DNA of 64,000 nucleotides from Martelella sp. HB161492 (GTDB lineage: Bacteria > Pseudomonadota > Alphaproteobacteria > Rhizobiales > Rhizobiaceae), in contig NZ_JAATVV010000004.1 in assembly GCF_013184775.1 (NCBI RefSeq), forward strand, positions 124,001 through 188,000, read 5' to 3'. The translations under genes were made by a program, and so were the position numbers. Under the pieces are notes generated by a model. It did no database searches, was not told the DNA's origin, and saw only the letters and a program-made list of their open reading frames with translations. Below, piece after piece: positions 27,338 through 35,884 of the stretch; within the stretch, counting starts at the first letter, position 1, and the number at the start of each line of letters is the position of its first letter.

Positions 27338-29563
27338 CTATTCGAACACGCGATTGACCGTGGCGACACAACCGAGCGCGCTCAACTGGTTGATGGTCTG
27401 GGTCAGCTGGCGCAGGTCCCAGACTTCCAGATCCAGCGTCGCCTGGGCAAAATCATCGGCCACGACCGCCATCTGGACGGCACGGATATTCACGTCGAGC
27501 ATGGCAATGGCACCGGTAATTTCCGACAGCGTACCCGGCTCATTGAGAATGTTGACGCTGAGCCGCGCGCGAAAGCGCTTCTCATTGGCCGAATCAATAT
27601 CCCAGCGCACATCGACCCAGCGATTGGGCTCGTCATCGAAATGCTGCAGCACCGGTGACTGGATCGGATAGATGGTAATGCTTTCATCTTCGCCGACAAT
27701 ACCGACGATCCGGTCACCCGGAACGGCGCCGAAGGGTGCGAAGCGCACGGCAGCCCCGCGCGAAAGCCCGCGCAGCGGCAACAGCGCCGGTCCCTTGCCG
27801 GCATTTTCCCCGTCCTGCTCGGGGGCTGAACTTTCCGGCACGCGGAAGGCGAGTTCCTGCGCACTCGGCAGGCTGACCCAGCCCTCCTCGGTGTTGGGTT
27901 TCACCGTCACCCGCTCATCCTTGTGATCGGGATAGACCGCTTTCAAAACGTCACTGGAAGACAGCTCATTGCGGCCAACGGCGGCAATCACATCCTCGAC
28001 ATCATGCTGACCGAGACGGTGCAGGGCAGACTTCAGCACATCGCGAGAGAAGGTCTTGCCGGCCCGCGTGAAGGTCCGTTCGAGAATGCGGTAGCCAAGT
28101 CCGCTATATTGCTTGCGGATCGCAAGCCGCGTCGCGCGGCGAATGGCCGCACGCGCCTTGCCGGTAACAACAATCTCTTCCCAGGCCGGCGGCGGCACCT
28201 GCACGCCGGACCGGATGATCTCGACCTCATCGCCATTATTCAATCGCGTGACGAGCGGCATCATGCGGCCGTTGATCTTGGCGCCGACGCAGGTATCGCC
28301 GATATTGGTATGAACGGCATAGGCAAAATCGATCGGTGTCGCATCCTTGGGCAGCGCGATCAGCTTGCCTTTCGGCGTGAAGCAGAAAACCTGATCCTGA
28401 AACAGCTCCAGCTTGGTGTGCTCGAGGAATTCCTCAGGACTGTCGCCTTCGGCAAGGGCGGAAATGGTCTTGCGGAACCAGCCGAAGACGGTCGTCTCGT
28501 CATCGCTGACCTCGCCGGACTTGACCCGGCCATCCTTGTAGAGCGTATGCGCAGCGATACCGTTCTCGGCGACTTCATGCATGCGCTGGGTGCGGATCTG
28601 CAGCTCGATACGCTGGCGCGACGGCCCGATGATGGTGGTGTGCAGCGACTGGTAGCCATTCTGCTTCGGATTCGAGATATAGTCCTTGAACCGGTCTGGC
28701 ACCGTACGCCAATTGGTATGGACAAGCCCGAGAACCCGGTAACAGGTTGCCAGTTCGTCAACGATGATGCGGAAGCCGTAAAGATCGGAAAGCTGCTCGA
28801 AGGACAGCGATTTCGACTGCATCTTGTTGAAGATCGAATAGGGTTTCTTCTGCCGCCCCTTGACGCGGGCATCGCTGACGCCATTGGCGACAAGCAGATC
28901 GCGCAACTCGTTTTCAATGCTTTCAACCAGCGGCTCGTTATGGCCGGAAAGATCGCTCAGCTTGCCACGAATGGTCTGATAGGCTTCAGGATTGATATAC
29001 TGGAAGGCCAGTTCTTCCAGCTCCTCACGCATGTCCTGCATACCCATGCGGCCGGCCAGCGGCGCATAGATTTCCATCGTCTCTTCCGAGATCCGACGGC
29101 GCTTGTCAGGGCGCATGTAATAAAGCGTGCGCATGTTGTGCAGGCGGTCGGCAAGCTTGACCAGCAGCACCCGCATGTCATCGGCAACCGCGATCAGAAG
29201 CTTTCGCAGGTTTTCAGCCTGCTGGGCCTTGCGGGTGACCAGATCGAGTTTCTTGATCTTTGTCAGCCCCTCGACAAGGCGCCCGATCTCCTCGCCGAAA
29301 TAGGCGTCGATCTCGGCCCGCGTCGCCGTCGTATCCTCGATCGTGTCATGCAGAAGCGCTACTGCAATGGTCGATTCGTCCATATGCAGATCGGTAAGGA
29401 TCGCTGCAACCTCAAGCGGATGCGAGATATAGGGATCCCCGCTCGCCCGCTTCTGACGTCCATGCTTCTGCATGGCGTAGACATAGGCTTTGTTGAGGAG
29501 TGCGACGTCAGCGTCGGGCTTGTATTTTTGTACTCGTTCAACGAGCTCGTATTGCCGCATCAT
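27338..29563 (-). CDS. rsh: Bifunctional (p)ppGpp synthetase/hydrolase (RelA/SpoT homologue)
   Basis: 741 residues, the single Rsh typical of alphaproteobacteria. In order: HD hydrolase domain with His72-Asp73 and Glu76-Asp77 (LLHDTIEDT); synthetase domain including RVKGRQKKPYSI and YGFRIIV; TGS domain near 390-450 (CFTPKGKLIALP); helical region; C-terminal ACT domain. It makes and breaks the stringent-response alarmone in response to starvation. Both catalytic centres look intact. It lies just downstream of rpoZ, as in other rhizobia. Confidence 0.98.
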   Translation of the reverse strand: MMRQYELVERVQKYKPDADVALLNKAYVYAMQKHGRQKRASGDPYISHPLEVAAILTDLHMDESTIAVALLHDTIEDTTATRAEIDAYFGEEIGRLVEGLTKIKKLDLVTRKAQQAENLRKLLIAVADDMRVLLVKLADRLHNMRTLYYMRPDKRRRISEETMEIYAPLAGRMGMQDMREELEELAFQYINPEAYQTIRGKLSDLSGHNEPLVESIENELRDLLVANGVSDARVKGRQKKPYSIFNKMQSKSLSFEQLSDLYGFRIIVDELATCYRVLGLVHTNWRTVPDRFKDYISNPKQNGYQSLHTTIIGPSRQRIELQIRTQRMHEVAENGIAAHTLYKDGRVKSGEVSDDETTVFGWFRKTISALAEGDSPEEFLEHTKLELFQDQVFCFTPKGKLIALPKDATPIDFAYAVHTNIGDTCVGAKINGRMMPLVTRLNNGDEVEIIRSGVQVPPPAWEEIVVTGKARAAIRRATRLAIRKQYSGLGYRILERTFTRAGKTFSRDVLKSALHRLGQHDVEDVIAAVGRNELSSSDVLKAVYPDHKDERVTVKPNTEEGWVSLPSAQELAFRVPESSAPEQDGENAGKGPALLPLRGLSRGAAVRFAPFGAVPGDRIVGIVGEDESITIYPIQSPVLQHFDDEPNRWVDVRWDIDSANEKRFRARLSVNILNEPGTLSEITGAIAMLDVNIRAVQMAVVADDFAQATLDLEVWDLRQLTQTINQLSALGCVATVNRVFE

Positions 29564-29625
29564 TGCTCAGAAACCAAGCTCGCGGCGTCGCCATCGGCCG
29601 GCGCGCCCATTCATTTCAGACAAGG

Positions 29626-29658
29626 AAAAATCCACCCGGCCGGAAGAGCCGGATGGAT
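29626..29658 (-). terminator. Rho-independent terminator of rpoZ
   Basis: On the minus strand, an 11-base stem with one mismatch (29648-29658 with 29630-29640) is followed by five T residues, 10 bases past the rpoZ stop. It may limit read-through into rsh. Confidence 0.8.
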
Positions 29659-29667
29659 CGATCATGT

Positions 29668-30072
29668 TCAGTAGTCGTCGCCTTTTTCCGGCGGTACCAG
29701 GCTTTCGATACCGGCGCGCAGCTCTTCTTCCGACATCTGGTCGAAAGGAATGGCCTCCGGCATATCATCGGCATCCTGCTCATCGGCAGAAAGCTCTTCT
29801 GCCTGACCGGAAGCGTTTGAACCTTCGGATTCTGGCTCATCAACTTCAACGTGACGCTGAAGCGAATGAATGAGATCTTCCTTCAGATCGTCCGGCGAGA
29901 GCGTTTCATCGGCAATCTCGCGCAGGGCTACGACGGGATTCTTGTCGTTGTCGCGATCAATGGTGATAGCGGCTCCCTGAGAAATGAGACGTGCACGATG
30001 TCCAGCAAGCAGAACGAGGTCGAAACGGTTGTCAACTTTGTCGATGCAGTCTTCAACTGTCACACGTGCCAT
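29668..30072 (-). CDS. rpoZ: RNA polymerase omega subunit
   Basis: 134 residues beginning [20 protein letters not shown], the hallmark of omega, with the A-x-R-A-R-x-I region and [12 protein letters not shown]. It helps fold and hold the beta' subunit and, in many bacteria, forms part of a ppGpp site, which fits its position upstream of rsh. The tail beyond residue 75 is acidic and poorly conserved, as is usual in alphaproteobacteria. Confidence 0.97.
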   Translation of the reverse strand: MARVTVEDCIDKVDNRFDLVLLAGHRARLISQGAAITIDRDNDKNPVVALREIADETLSPDDLKEDLIHSLQRHVEVDEPESEGSNASGQAEELSADEQDADDMPEAIPFDQMSEEELRAGIESLVPPEKGDDY

Positions 30073-30364
30073 TGCGTGTCCTTCTTAGACGTGTTTTATT
30101 TGGGTTGATTTTCATAGAGACTTCGACGTGATAATTCAAGGGCTCTTTCCAAATAGCATTTGACAACAGGGCGAACGCTCTACAAAAAATCGACCACGAG
30201 TTGAAATTTTCATAAATTGTGCCTAAATCGCTCAGCAATCAACGTAGCTATATAGATATGTATATCAATAGACCTATATGTGTGTTGAAGGGCGTTTTAT
30301 TCGTGGCCGCTGACAGAATCGGCGCCGTCAGCGACACTGATTTAGAAATTTGAAAGGGCTTTTG
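30073..30364. other. Divergent, AT-rich intergenic region
   Basis: About 290 bases between rpoZ (left) and the NYN gene (right). The part from 30100 to 30300 is AT-rich and should hold both promoters. A small palindrome GATATGTATATC occurs at 30255-30266. No known operator was recognised. Confidence 0.4.
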
Positions 30365-30943
30365 ATGTTTGATCCGCGCGAAAAACTAGCGCTTTTCATA
30401 GACGGTGCCAACCTTTACGCGGCCTCTAAAAGCTTGGGCTTCGATATCGACTATCGCAAATTGCTGTCGGCCTTCCAGAAAAAGGCATACCTGCTGAGAG
30501 CCTATTATTACACCGCCCTGATCGAGGATCAGGAATACTCGTCGATTCGTCCGCTGATCGATTGGCTGGACTATAACGGGTACAAGGTGGTCACCAAGCC
30601 GGCCAAGGAATTCACTGACTCGATGGGGCGCCGCAAAATCAAGGGCAATATGGACATCGAGCTGGCCATCGACGCCATGGAACAGTCCGCAACCGTTGAT
30701 CATCTGGTGATCTTCTCCGGTGACGGTGACTTCACCACCCTGGTCGAAGCATTGCAGCGCAAGGGACGCAAGGTCTCGGTTGTCTCGACCATGGCAACGC
30801 AGCCGCCGATGATCGCCGATGACCTGCGTCGTCAGGCAGACCATTTCATTGACCTGATGTCACTGCGCAGCGAAGTTGGCCGTGATCCGTCAGAACGCCC
30901 CAACCGCCCACCGGAAGTCGTTTCATCTGATTTTGACGACTGA
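30365..30943 (+). CDS. NYN domain protein (LabA/DUF88 family)
   Basis: 192 residues from ATG 30365 (AAAGGG six bases upstream). A PIN-like NYN nuclease fold: Asp13 in LFIDGANLY, a second acidic patch in NMDIELAIDAME and a third in FSGDGDFTTLV form the likely metal site of a ribonuclease. The LabA name comes from a cyanobacterial clock protein, but relatives are mostly uncharacterised. It is a stand-alone gene with its own terminator. Confidence 0.92.
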   Translation: MFDPREKLALFIDGANLYAASKSLGFDIDYRKLLSAFQKKAYLLRAYYYTALIEDQEYSSIRPLIDWLDYNGYKVVTKPAKEFTDSMGRRKIKGNMDIELAIDAMEQSATVDHLVIFSGDGDFTTLVEALQRKGRKVSVVSTMATQPPMIADDLRRQADHFIDLMSLRSEVGRDPSERPNRPPEVVSSDFDD

Positions 30944-30970
30944 GGTCGCGATCATTCCTCAGAAATGCAG

Positions 30971-31001
30971 AAAGGCCGGTCATTGTACCGGCCTTTGTTT
31001 T
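30971..31001 (+). terminator. Terminator between the convergent NYN and smpB genes
   Basis: Perfect 10-base arms AAAGGCCGGT / ACCGGCCTTT with a 6-base loop, then GTTTT. It serves the NYN gene and may also act leftward for smpB. Confidence 0.88.
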
Positions 31002-31028
31002 GGCGTCTGCGCATCCGTTGCGACGAAA

Positions 31029-31508
31029 TCAGCCAAACTGCTTGAGGAGACGCCCCTTCTGCCTGTTCCAGTCGCGCGCCTTTTCGGTCTCGCGCTTGTC
31101 ATGCAGCTTCTTGCCCCTGCCGAGTGCCAGTTCGAGCTTGGCCCTGCCGCGATCGTTGAAATAGACCTTGAGCGGAACAATCGTCATGCCTTCACGATTG
31201 ATCGCGGCGCGCAGCCGGTTGATCTCGCGTTTCGACAAGAGCAGCTTGCGCCGCCGTCGCGGCTCGTGATTGAAGCGGTTGGCCTGGAGATATTCCGGCA
31301 GATAGGAATTGATCAGCCACATCTCACCATCTTCATCCGAGGCGTAGGACTCGGCAATATTGGCTTTGCCGCCGCGCAGCGACTTAACCTCGGTGCCCGT
31401 CAGCACCAGGCCGGCCTCGAACGTGTCGATGATCTCGTAATTGAAGCGCGCCTTGCGGTTTTCGGCGACAACTTTACGCGCTTCGCCCTGCTTTCCCTTG
31501 GGAGCCAT
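31029..31508 (-). CDS. smpB: SsrA-binding protein SmpB
   Basis: 159 residues with the SmpB oligonucleotide-binding barrel ([29 protein letters not shown] ...) and a basic C-terminal tail that mimics a codon-anticodon helix. It delivers tmRNA to stalled ribosomes for trans-translation. It is 69 bases downstream of dapA and probably co-transcribed with it, a standard alphaproteobacterial pairing. Confidence 0.98.
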   Translation of the reverse strand: MAPKGKQGEARKVVAENRKARFNYEIIDTFEAGLVLTGTEVKSLRGGKANIAESYASDEDGEMWLINSYLPEYLQANRFNHEPRRRRKLLLSKREINRLRAAINREGMTIVPLKVYFNDRGRAKLELALGRGKKLHDKRETEKARDWNRQKGRLLKQFG

Positions 31509-31577
31509 TTCGGTCGTCCATTGTTCTTGTTATCCGACCCGGGCAGCGCCCCCTCTTAAGACAGGAGCGGCCAGGGA

Positions 31578-32459
31578 TCAGTTCAACAGCCCGGCATGCA
31601 CCAGCGCCGCGTCAATTGCCTTCTCGGTTTCCGCGCTGACCGGGGTAAGCGGCAGGCGTACGGCATCAGACATCAGGCCAAGCTTCTTCAGCGCATATTT
31701 GGTGCCGCAAACGCCAGGTTCAAGGAAGATCGCCTTGTGCAGCGGCATCAGCCTGTCCTGATAGTCAAGCGCCTTGACGAAATCACCGGCTGCCATCGCC
31801 GCCTGAAATTCGGAACAAAGCTTCGGCGCGACATTGGCGGTCACCGAAATGCAGCCGACGCCACCATGGGCGTTGAAGCCGAGCGCTGACGCATCTTCAC
31901 CGGAAATCTGGATGAAATCCTTGCCACAGGCCATACGCTGCTCGGAAACCCGCTCAATCTTGCCCGTCGCATCCTTCACGCCGACAATATTGCCATGCGC
32001 CTTGACCAGAGCGCCCATCGTATCCGGCGTCATATCGATCACCGAGCGGCCCGGAATATTGTAGATCAGGATCGGCAGCTTGACGGCATCCGCAATCGCG
32101 GAAAAATGTGCAAACAGTCCCTTCTGGGTCGGCTTATTATAATAGGGCGTCACCACCAGCAATGCGTCGGCACCAGCCTTCTCGGCGTGCTGGGCAAGCT
32201 CGATCGCCTCACGCGTATTGTTCGATCCGGCGCCGGCAATCACCGGAACGCGCTTATTCGCTGCCTCGATGCAGAGATCGACAACCCGGCGATGCTCGTC
32301 ATGGCTGAGCGTCGGGCTTTCACCCGTGGTACCGACAGGCACCAGGCCCAGGCTGCCAGCCGCAATCACCCGCTCGACATGGGCTGTAAAAGCCGCTTCG
32401 TCTACGGCGCCATCTTCGGTGAAAGGCGTCACCAGCGCGGGAATCGATCCCTTGATCAT
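31578..32459 (-). CDS. dapA: 4-hydroxy-tetrahydrodipicolinate synthase
   Basis: 293 residues from ATG 32459; the longer frame reaching 32600 is non-homologous leader. It condenses aspartate semialdehyde with pyruvate in the lysine/diaminopimelate pathway. The GTTGE loop is at 43-47, catalytic Tyr in LIYNIPGRS and the Schiff-base Lys in IVGVKDATG. It is transcribed leftward with smpB and divergently from the lytic transglycosylase gene, matching other rhizobia. Confidence 0.97.
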   Translation of the reverse strand: MIKGSIPALVTPFTEDGAVDEAAFTAHVERVIAAGSLGLVPVGTTGESPTLSHDEHRRVVDLCIEAANKRVPVIAGAGSNNTREAIELAQHAEKAGADALLVVTPYYNKPTQKGLFAHFSAIADAVKLPILIYNIPGRSVIDMTPDTMGALVKAHGNIVGVKDATGKIERVSEQRMACGKDFIQISGEDASALGFNAHGGVGCISVTANVAPKLCSEFQAAMAAGDFVKALDYQDRLMPLHKAIFLEPGVCGTKYALKKLGLMSDAVRLPLTPVSAETEKAIDAALVHAGLLN

Positions 32460-32674
32460 GTCAAACTCCTGCACGGCATCCACCGAGACGCCGCAATCAT
32501 CCCTTAAAGTTGGCGCAACATAATGCCCTGCAGGAAAGGCCGCAAGCACGCAGTTGGCCAATCGACAATGCGTTGGAAGAGAAAAGGGAAACTGCTGCAA
32601 AGGTTAAGGCGATATTAACTCCGCCATCCGAAAATGGTACAATCTGACGTGCATTTCGACCTCGGGAAGATCGA

Positions 32675-34744
32675 ATGACCAAAATTCTGAGAGTGCTTTC
32701 GGTTACTGCGACGATCGCAAGCATGACCACACCAGTGTTCGCCGTGCAGGATTTTCCTGCTGTAGCTCCGATTCCATACCAGAAACCCGGGCGACAAGCC
32801 TCGGCGGCTGCGCTGTCCTATGAGGTCACCGGCGCAATTTCGCCCGGCCTCACCACGCCGGCGTCAACCTCGCTGCTCAAGCAGGGCATGGACGCGCTGA
32901 GCGATGGTGACGGCGCCAAAGCCATCCAGATTCGCAACCGCATCTCGCCGGCCTCGCTCGATCACCAGATCCTGAGCTGGGCGATTGCCACCTCCGGCGA
33001 TAATGACATCCCGTCTTCCGAGATTGCCGCCGCCCAGCAGGAACTCAAGGGCTGGCCCGGCCTGTCGTCGCTGCGCGCCTATTCCGAGCATGCGCTCTAT
33101 CGCGAAAACCCCGATCCGCGCGCCGTGATCGCCGCTTTCGGCAATTCGGTGCCTGAGACCTCTGACGGGACGATCCTGCTGACCAGGGCCTACCTGGCAA
33201 CCGGAGACACGAAGAGAGCCCATGCAACGCTCGCCCGTATCTGGACAAGCTGGGCGCTCGACACCAGCACGGAAAACCGGATCCTTGGTGAGTTCGGCTC
33301 GCTTCTGACGCGCGAGGACAACAAGGAGCGCATGGTCTATCTGCTCTACCGCGACCGTGCGACCCAGGCAGAGCGCTTTTCCGACCTCGGAAACGCACAG
33401 TCGTTCTACAAGGCCTGGGCTGCGGTGATCCGCGGCAGCAGCAATGCCGGAGCGCTGATCAAGGCGGTCGACCGCTCCTGGTATACCGATCCTGGCTTTC
33501 TCTACATTCAGATCCGCTATGCGCGCAGCCAGAACCAGATGGACACCGCAGCAGCGCTGCTGAAGAAGATGCCGAAAAATCAGGCTGCGCTCGTCAATCC
33601 CGACCAGTGGTGGGATGAGCAACGCATTGTCAGCCGCGATTTTTATGAAGACGGCAAACCGAAGCAGGCCTATGCAATCGTCGCGGAAGCCATGCCGGAA
33701 GACCGGCTTGATCGCCTCGATGCCGACTTTCATGCCGGCTGGTATGCGCTGCGCGGCCTGAATAACGGCAAGCTTGCCATGCCTTATTTCCAGCAGATCG
33801 CCGCTGAATCCGATTCACCGATTTCCCAGGCCCGCGCCTATTACTGGATGGGACGCGCGGCGGAAGCCGGCGGCCCGGGGAGCGCGAAGTCCTACTACCA
33901 GAAGTCGGCATCCTATGCGACGACCTTCTACGGCCAGCTGTCGCTGCAAAAGCTCGGCCAGAAGCAGCTTGAGGTTGTCTACCCCTCACCCACCCAGACT
34001 GACCGGGCCAATTTCGAGAAGATCCCGGCCGTGCAGGCCATCAAGCGGCTGGAGAGCATCGGCTACAGCGCCAAGGCAGACGGCCTCTATCTTTCGCTTG
34101 CCTACCAGCTGAAGACGCCTGGCGAGGTTGCCATTCTCAGTTACCGTGCAGAGACCGACCGCAGCTACCAGCTGTCGCTGCAGATCGGCAAGATTGCCTA
34201 TGCCCGCGGCCTGGACGTCGCGGCACTGGCCTTCCCGACCGGGGTCATTCCCGATACGGCCAATATCTCCGGCTCAGGCAAGGCACTCGCCTATGCCATC
34301 GCCCGCCAGGAAAGCGCCTTTAACCCGCAGGCGGTATCAGCCGCCGATGCACGCGGCCTGCTGCAGCTTCTGCCCTCGACAGCCCAAAAGGTCGCAGCCG
34401 CCAATGGGCTGGCCTATTCCAAGGCGAAGCTCACCAGCGATGCCGGCTATAATGCAACGCTCGGCGCCCATTACCTTGGCGAGCAGATTGACCGTTTCGG
34501 CGGTTCCTATGTGCTGACCTTCGTCGCCTACAATGCCGGACCGGCGCGCGTTCCCCAGTGGATCGACCGTTTCGGCGATCCGCGCGGACAGTCGCTGGAT
34601 GATGTCGTCGACTGGATTGAGAGCATCCCCTACCCGGAAACGCGCAACTATGTTCAGCGCGTCATGGAAAATTACGAGGTCTACAAGGCCCGCCTCGGCG
34701 AACCCTCCAATATCGCCTACGATCTCGTCAACGGCCGGCAGTAA
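32675..34744 (+). CDS. Soluble lytic murein transglycosylase
   Basis: 689 residues with an N-terminal signal peptide (cleavage after about residue 24, VFA). A long superhelical TPR-like region follows, and then the C-terminal SLT domain. The catalytic Glu546 lies in IARQESAFNPQAVSAADARGLLQLLP, and NAGPAR follows. It cleaves peptidoglycan glycan strands to 1,6-anhydro products in the periplasm. It is divergent from dapA. Confidence 0.96.
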   Translation: MTKILRVLSVTATIASMTTPVFAVQDFPAVAPIPYQKPGRQASAAALSYEVTGAISPGLTTPASTSLLKQGMDALSDGDGAKAIQIRNRISPASLDHQILSWAIATSGDNDIPSSEIAAAQQELKGWPGLSSLRAYSEHALYRENPDPRAVIAAFGNSVPETSDGTILLTRAYLATGDTKRAHATLARIWTSWALDTSTENRILGEFGSLLTREDNKERMVYLLYRDRATQAERFSDLGNAQSFYKAWAAVIRGSSNAGALIKAVDRSWYTDPGFLYIQIRYARSQNQMDTAAALLKKMPKNQAALVNPDQWWDEQRIVSRDFYEDGKPKQAYAIVAEAMPEDRLDRLDADFHAGWYALRGLNNGKLAMPYFQQIAAESDSPISQARAYYWMGRAAEAGGPGSAKSYYQKSASYATTFYGQLSLQKLGQKQLEVVYPSPTQTDRANFEKIPAVQAIKRLESIGYSAKADGLYLSLAYQLKTPGEVAILSYRAETDRSYQLSLQIGKIAYARGLDVAALAFPTGVIPDTANISGSGKALAYAIARQESAFNPQAVSAADARGLLQLLPSTAQKVAAANGLAYSKAKLTSDAGYNATLGAHYLGEQIDRFGGSYVLTFVAYNAGPARVPQWIDRFGDPRGQSLDDVVDWIESIPYPETRNYVQRVMENYEVYKARLGEPSNIAYDLVNGRQ

Positions 34745-34765
34745 CGGCTGAAGCCACACTGAAAC

Positions 34766-34798
34766 AAAAAGGCCCGGCCACCATGTGGTGACCGCGCC
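34766..34798 (-). terminator. Hairpin terminator, left copy of a duplicated pair
   Basis: The stem GGCCCGGCCACCATGTGGTG plus following bases is preceded by AAAAA, so on the minus strand it ends in a T-tract. A second copy with 27 of 28 identical stem bases lies at 35008. The T-tract here faces left, the other faces right. Confidence 0.65.
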
Positions 34799-34860
34799 TC
34801 CGATTGCTGACAAAATCGTTCAGATTGCCTGTTTGGGCTGGAATAGCCGTCCCCTCCGTC

Positions 34861-34973
34861 GTCATCCCCGTGCTTGTCACGGGGATCCAGTTTCATAAGA
34901 TGTTGAATAGACGGGTCCTTTCGCGCGCGGACGCGCGTCGGCTGGATGCCTGTGGACCAAGCACAGGCATGAC
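34861..34973. repeat. Short inverted-repeat element between the duplicated terminators
   Basis: About 113 bases with imperfect terminal inverted repeats of about 30 bases. The left end is GTCATCCCCGTGCTTG(T); the right end read on the other strand is GTCATGCCTGTGCTTG(G). Each end also folds on itself. It has no coding capacity. It resembles the CGTCATCCCCGTGCTTGT-type dispersed repeats found in many alphaproteobacterial genomes (recalled, not searched). Confidence 0.65.
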
Positions 34974-35007
34974 CTCAGAAAAAGGGCAAGGTTTGTCAAA
35001 AGCCGGA

Positions 35008-35040
35008 GGCCCGGCCACCATGTGGTGACCGGGCCTTTTT
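35008..35040 (+). terminator. Hairpin terminator, right copy of a duplicated pair
   Basis: The GGCCCGGCCACC / GGTGACCGGGCC stem is followed by five T residues: a good rightward terminator for the transglycosylase gene and possibly leftward for pflA. Nearly identical to the hairpin at 34771-34798. Confidence 0.75.
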
Positions 35041-35087
35041 GATTGACCGACAGACCGGAAGCATTTCCGGGAAAAAATGGCGACAGC

Positions 35088-35870
35088 TCAGGCAGCAACC
35101 AGGCCGCGGGCGCGGAACACATCGCGGGCCGCTTCGGCTTCTTCATTGGTTGGCGTGCGGGTATCGCGCAGCGTATATTCCATGCCGAGCGCATCCCATT
35201 TTGACACACCCATCTGGTGGAACGGCAGAACCTCGACGCGCTGGACAATCTCACCGAGGGAAGCGACGTAATCAGCCATCTTGGCGACGTCTTCGGGATC
35301 ATCGGTCAGGTCCGGAACGAAGACATAGCGGATCCACGCCTTTTTGCCGAGGCGCTTCAGCCTCTGGGCAAAATCGAGCGTCGGCTGCAGCGGCTGCGCC
35401 GTCAGCGCATGATATTTCTCGGGATCGATATGCTTGATGTCGAGCATGACGAGATCGACATTGTCGAACCATTCATCCTCAACCGCTTCGTGGAGATAGC
35501 CTTGCGTATCGAGCGCGATATGCAGCCCCATCTCCTTCTTGATGTGGCTCATGACATTGCCGACAAAGGGTGCCTGCATCATGGGCTCACCGCCGGAAAA
35601 GGTCACGCCTCCGGCGAATTTCAGGAAGCCCGCATAGGGGCGGACTTCCTTGAGCATGTCTTCAACATCGACCCTGCGGCCGTTGTGAAGCTTCCAGGTA
35701 TCCGGATTGTGACAGTAAAGACAGCGGAACTGGCAACCGGCCATGAAAAACACGAAACGCATCCCCGGTCCGTCAACCGCCCCACCTGTCTCGACGGAAT
35801 GGAGGAAACCATGGTCGAGGTCCATATGGACGCCAGCGGGCTTTTTCGAAACGGGAACGCGTTCATGCAT
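35088..35870 (-). CDS. pflA: Pyruvate formate-lyase activating enzyme
   Basis: 260 residues. A radical SAM enzyme with the cluster motif C-x3-C-x2-C at Cys46, Cys50 and Cys53 and the GGEP SAM-binding motif (FSGGEP). It installs the glycyl radical on PflB under anaerobic conditions. The start is 14 bases downstream of the pflB stop with an AAGGAAGA Shine-Dalgarno, so both genes form one operon. The size matches PflA of enteric bacteria. Confidence 0.97.
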   Translation of the reverse strand: MHERVPVSKKPAGVHMDLDHGFLHSVETGGAVDGPGMRFVFFMAGCQFRCLYCHNPDTWKLHNGRRVDVEDMLKEVRPYAGFLKFAGGVTFSGGEPMMQAPFVGNVMSHIKKEMGLHIALDTQGYLHEAVEDEWFDNVDLVMLDIKHIDPEKYHALTAQPLQPTLDFAQRLKRLGKKAWIRYVFVPDLTDDPEDVAKMADYVASLGEIVQRVEVLPFHQMGVSKWDALGMEYTLRDTRTPTNEEAEAARDVFRARGLVAA

Positions 35871-35884
35871 TTTTCAGGTCTTCC

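Noticed and set aside
27923-29674. 583-codon plus-strand frame opposite rsh
   Set aside because: Antisense shadow of a conserved gene; low-complexity composition and no motif.
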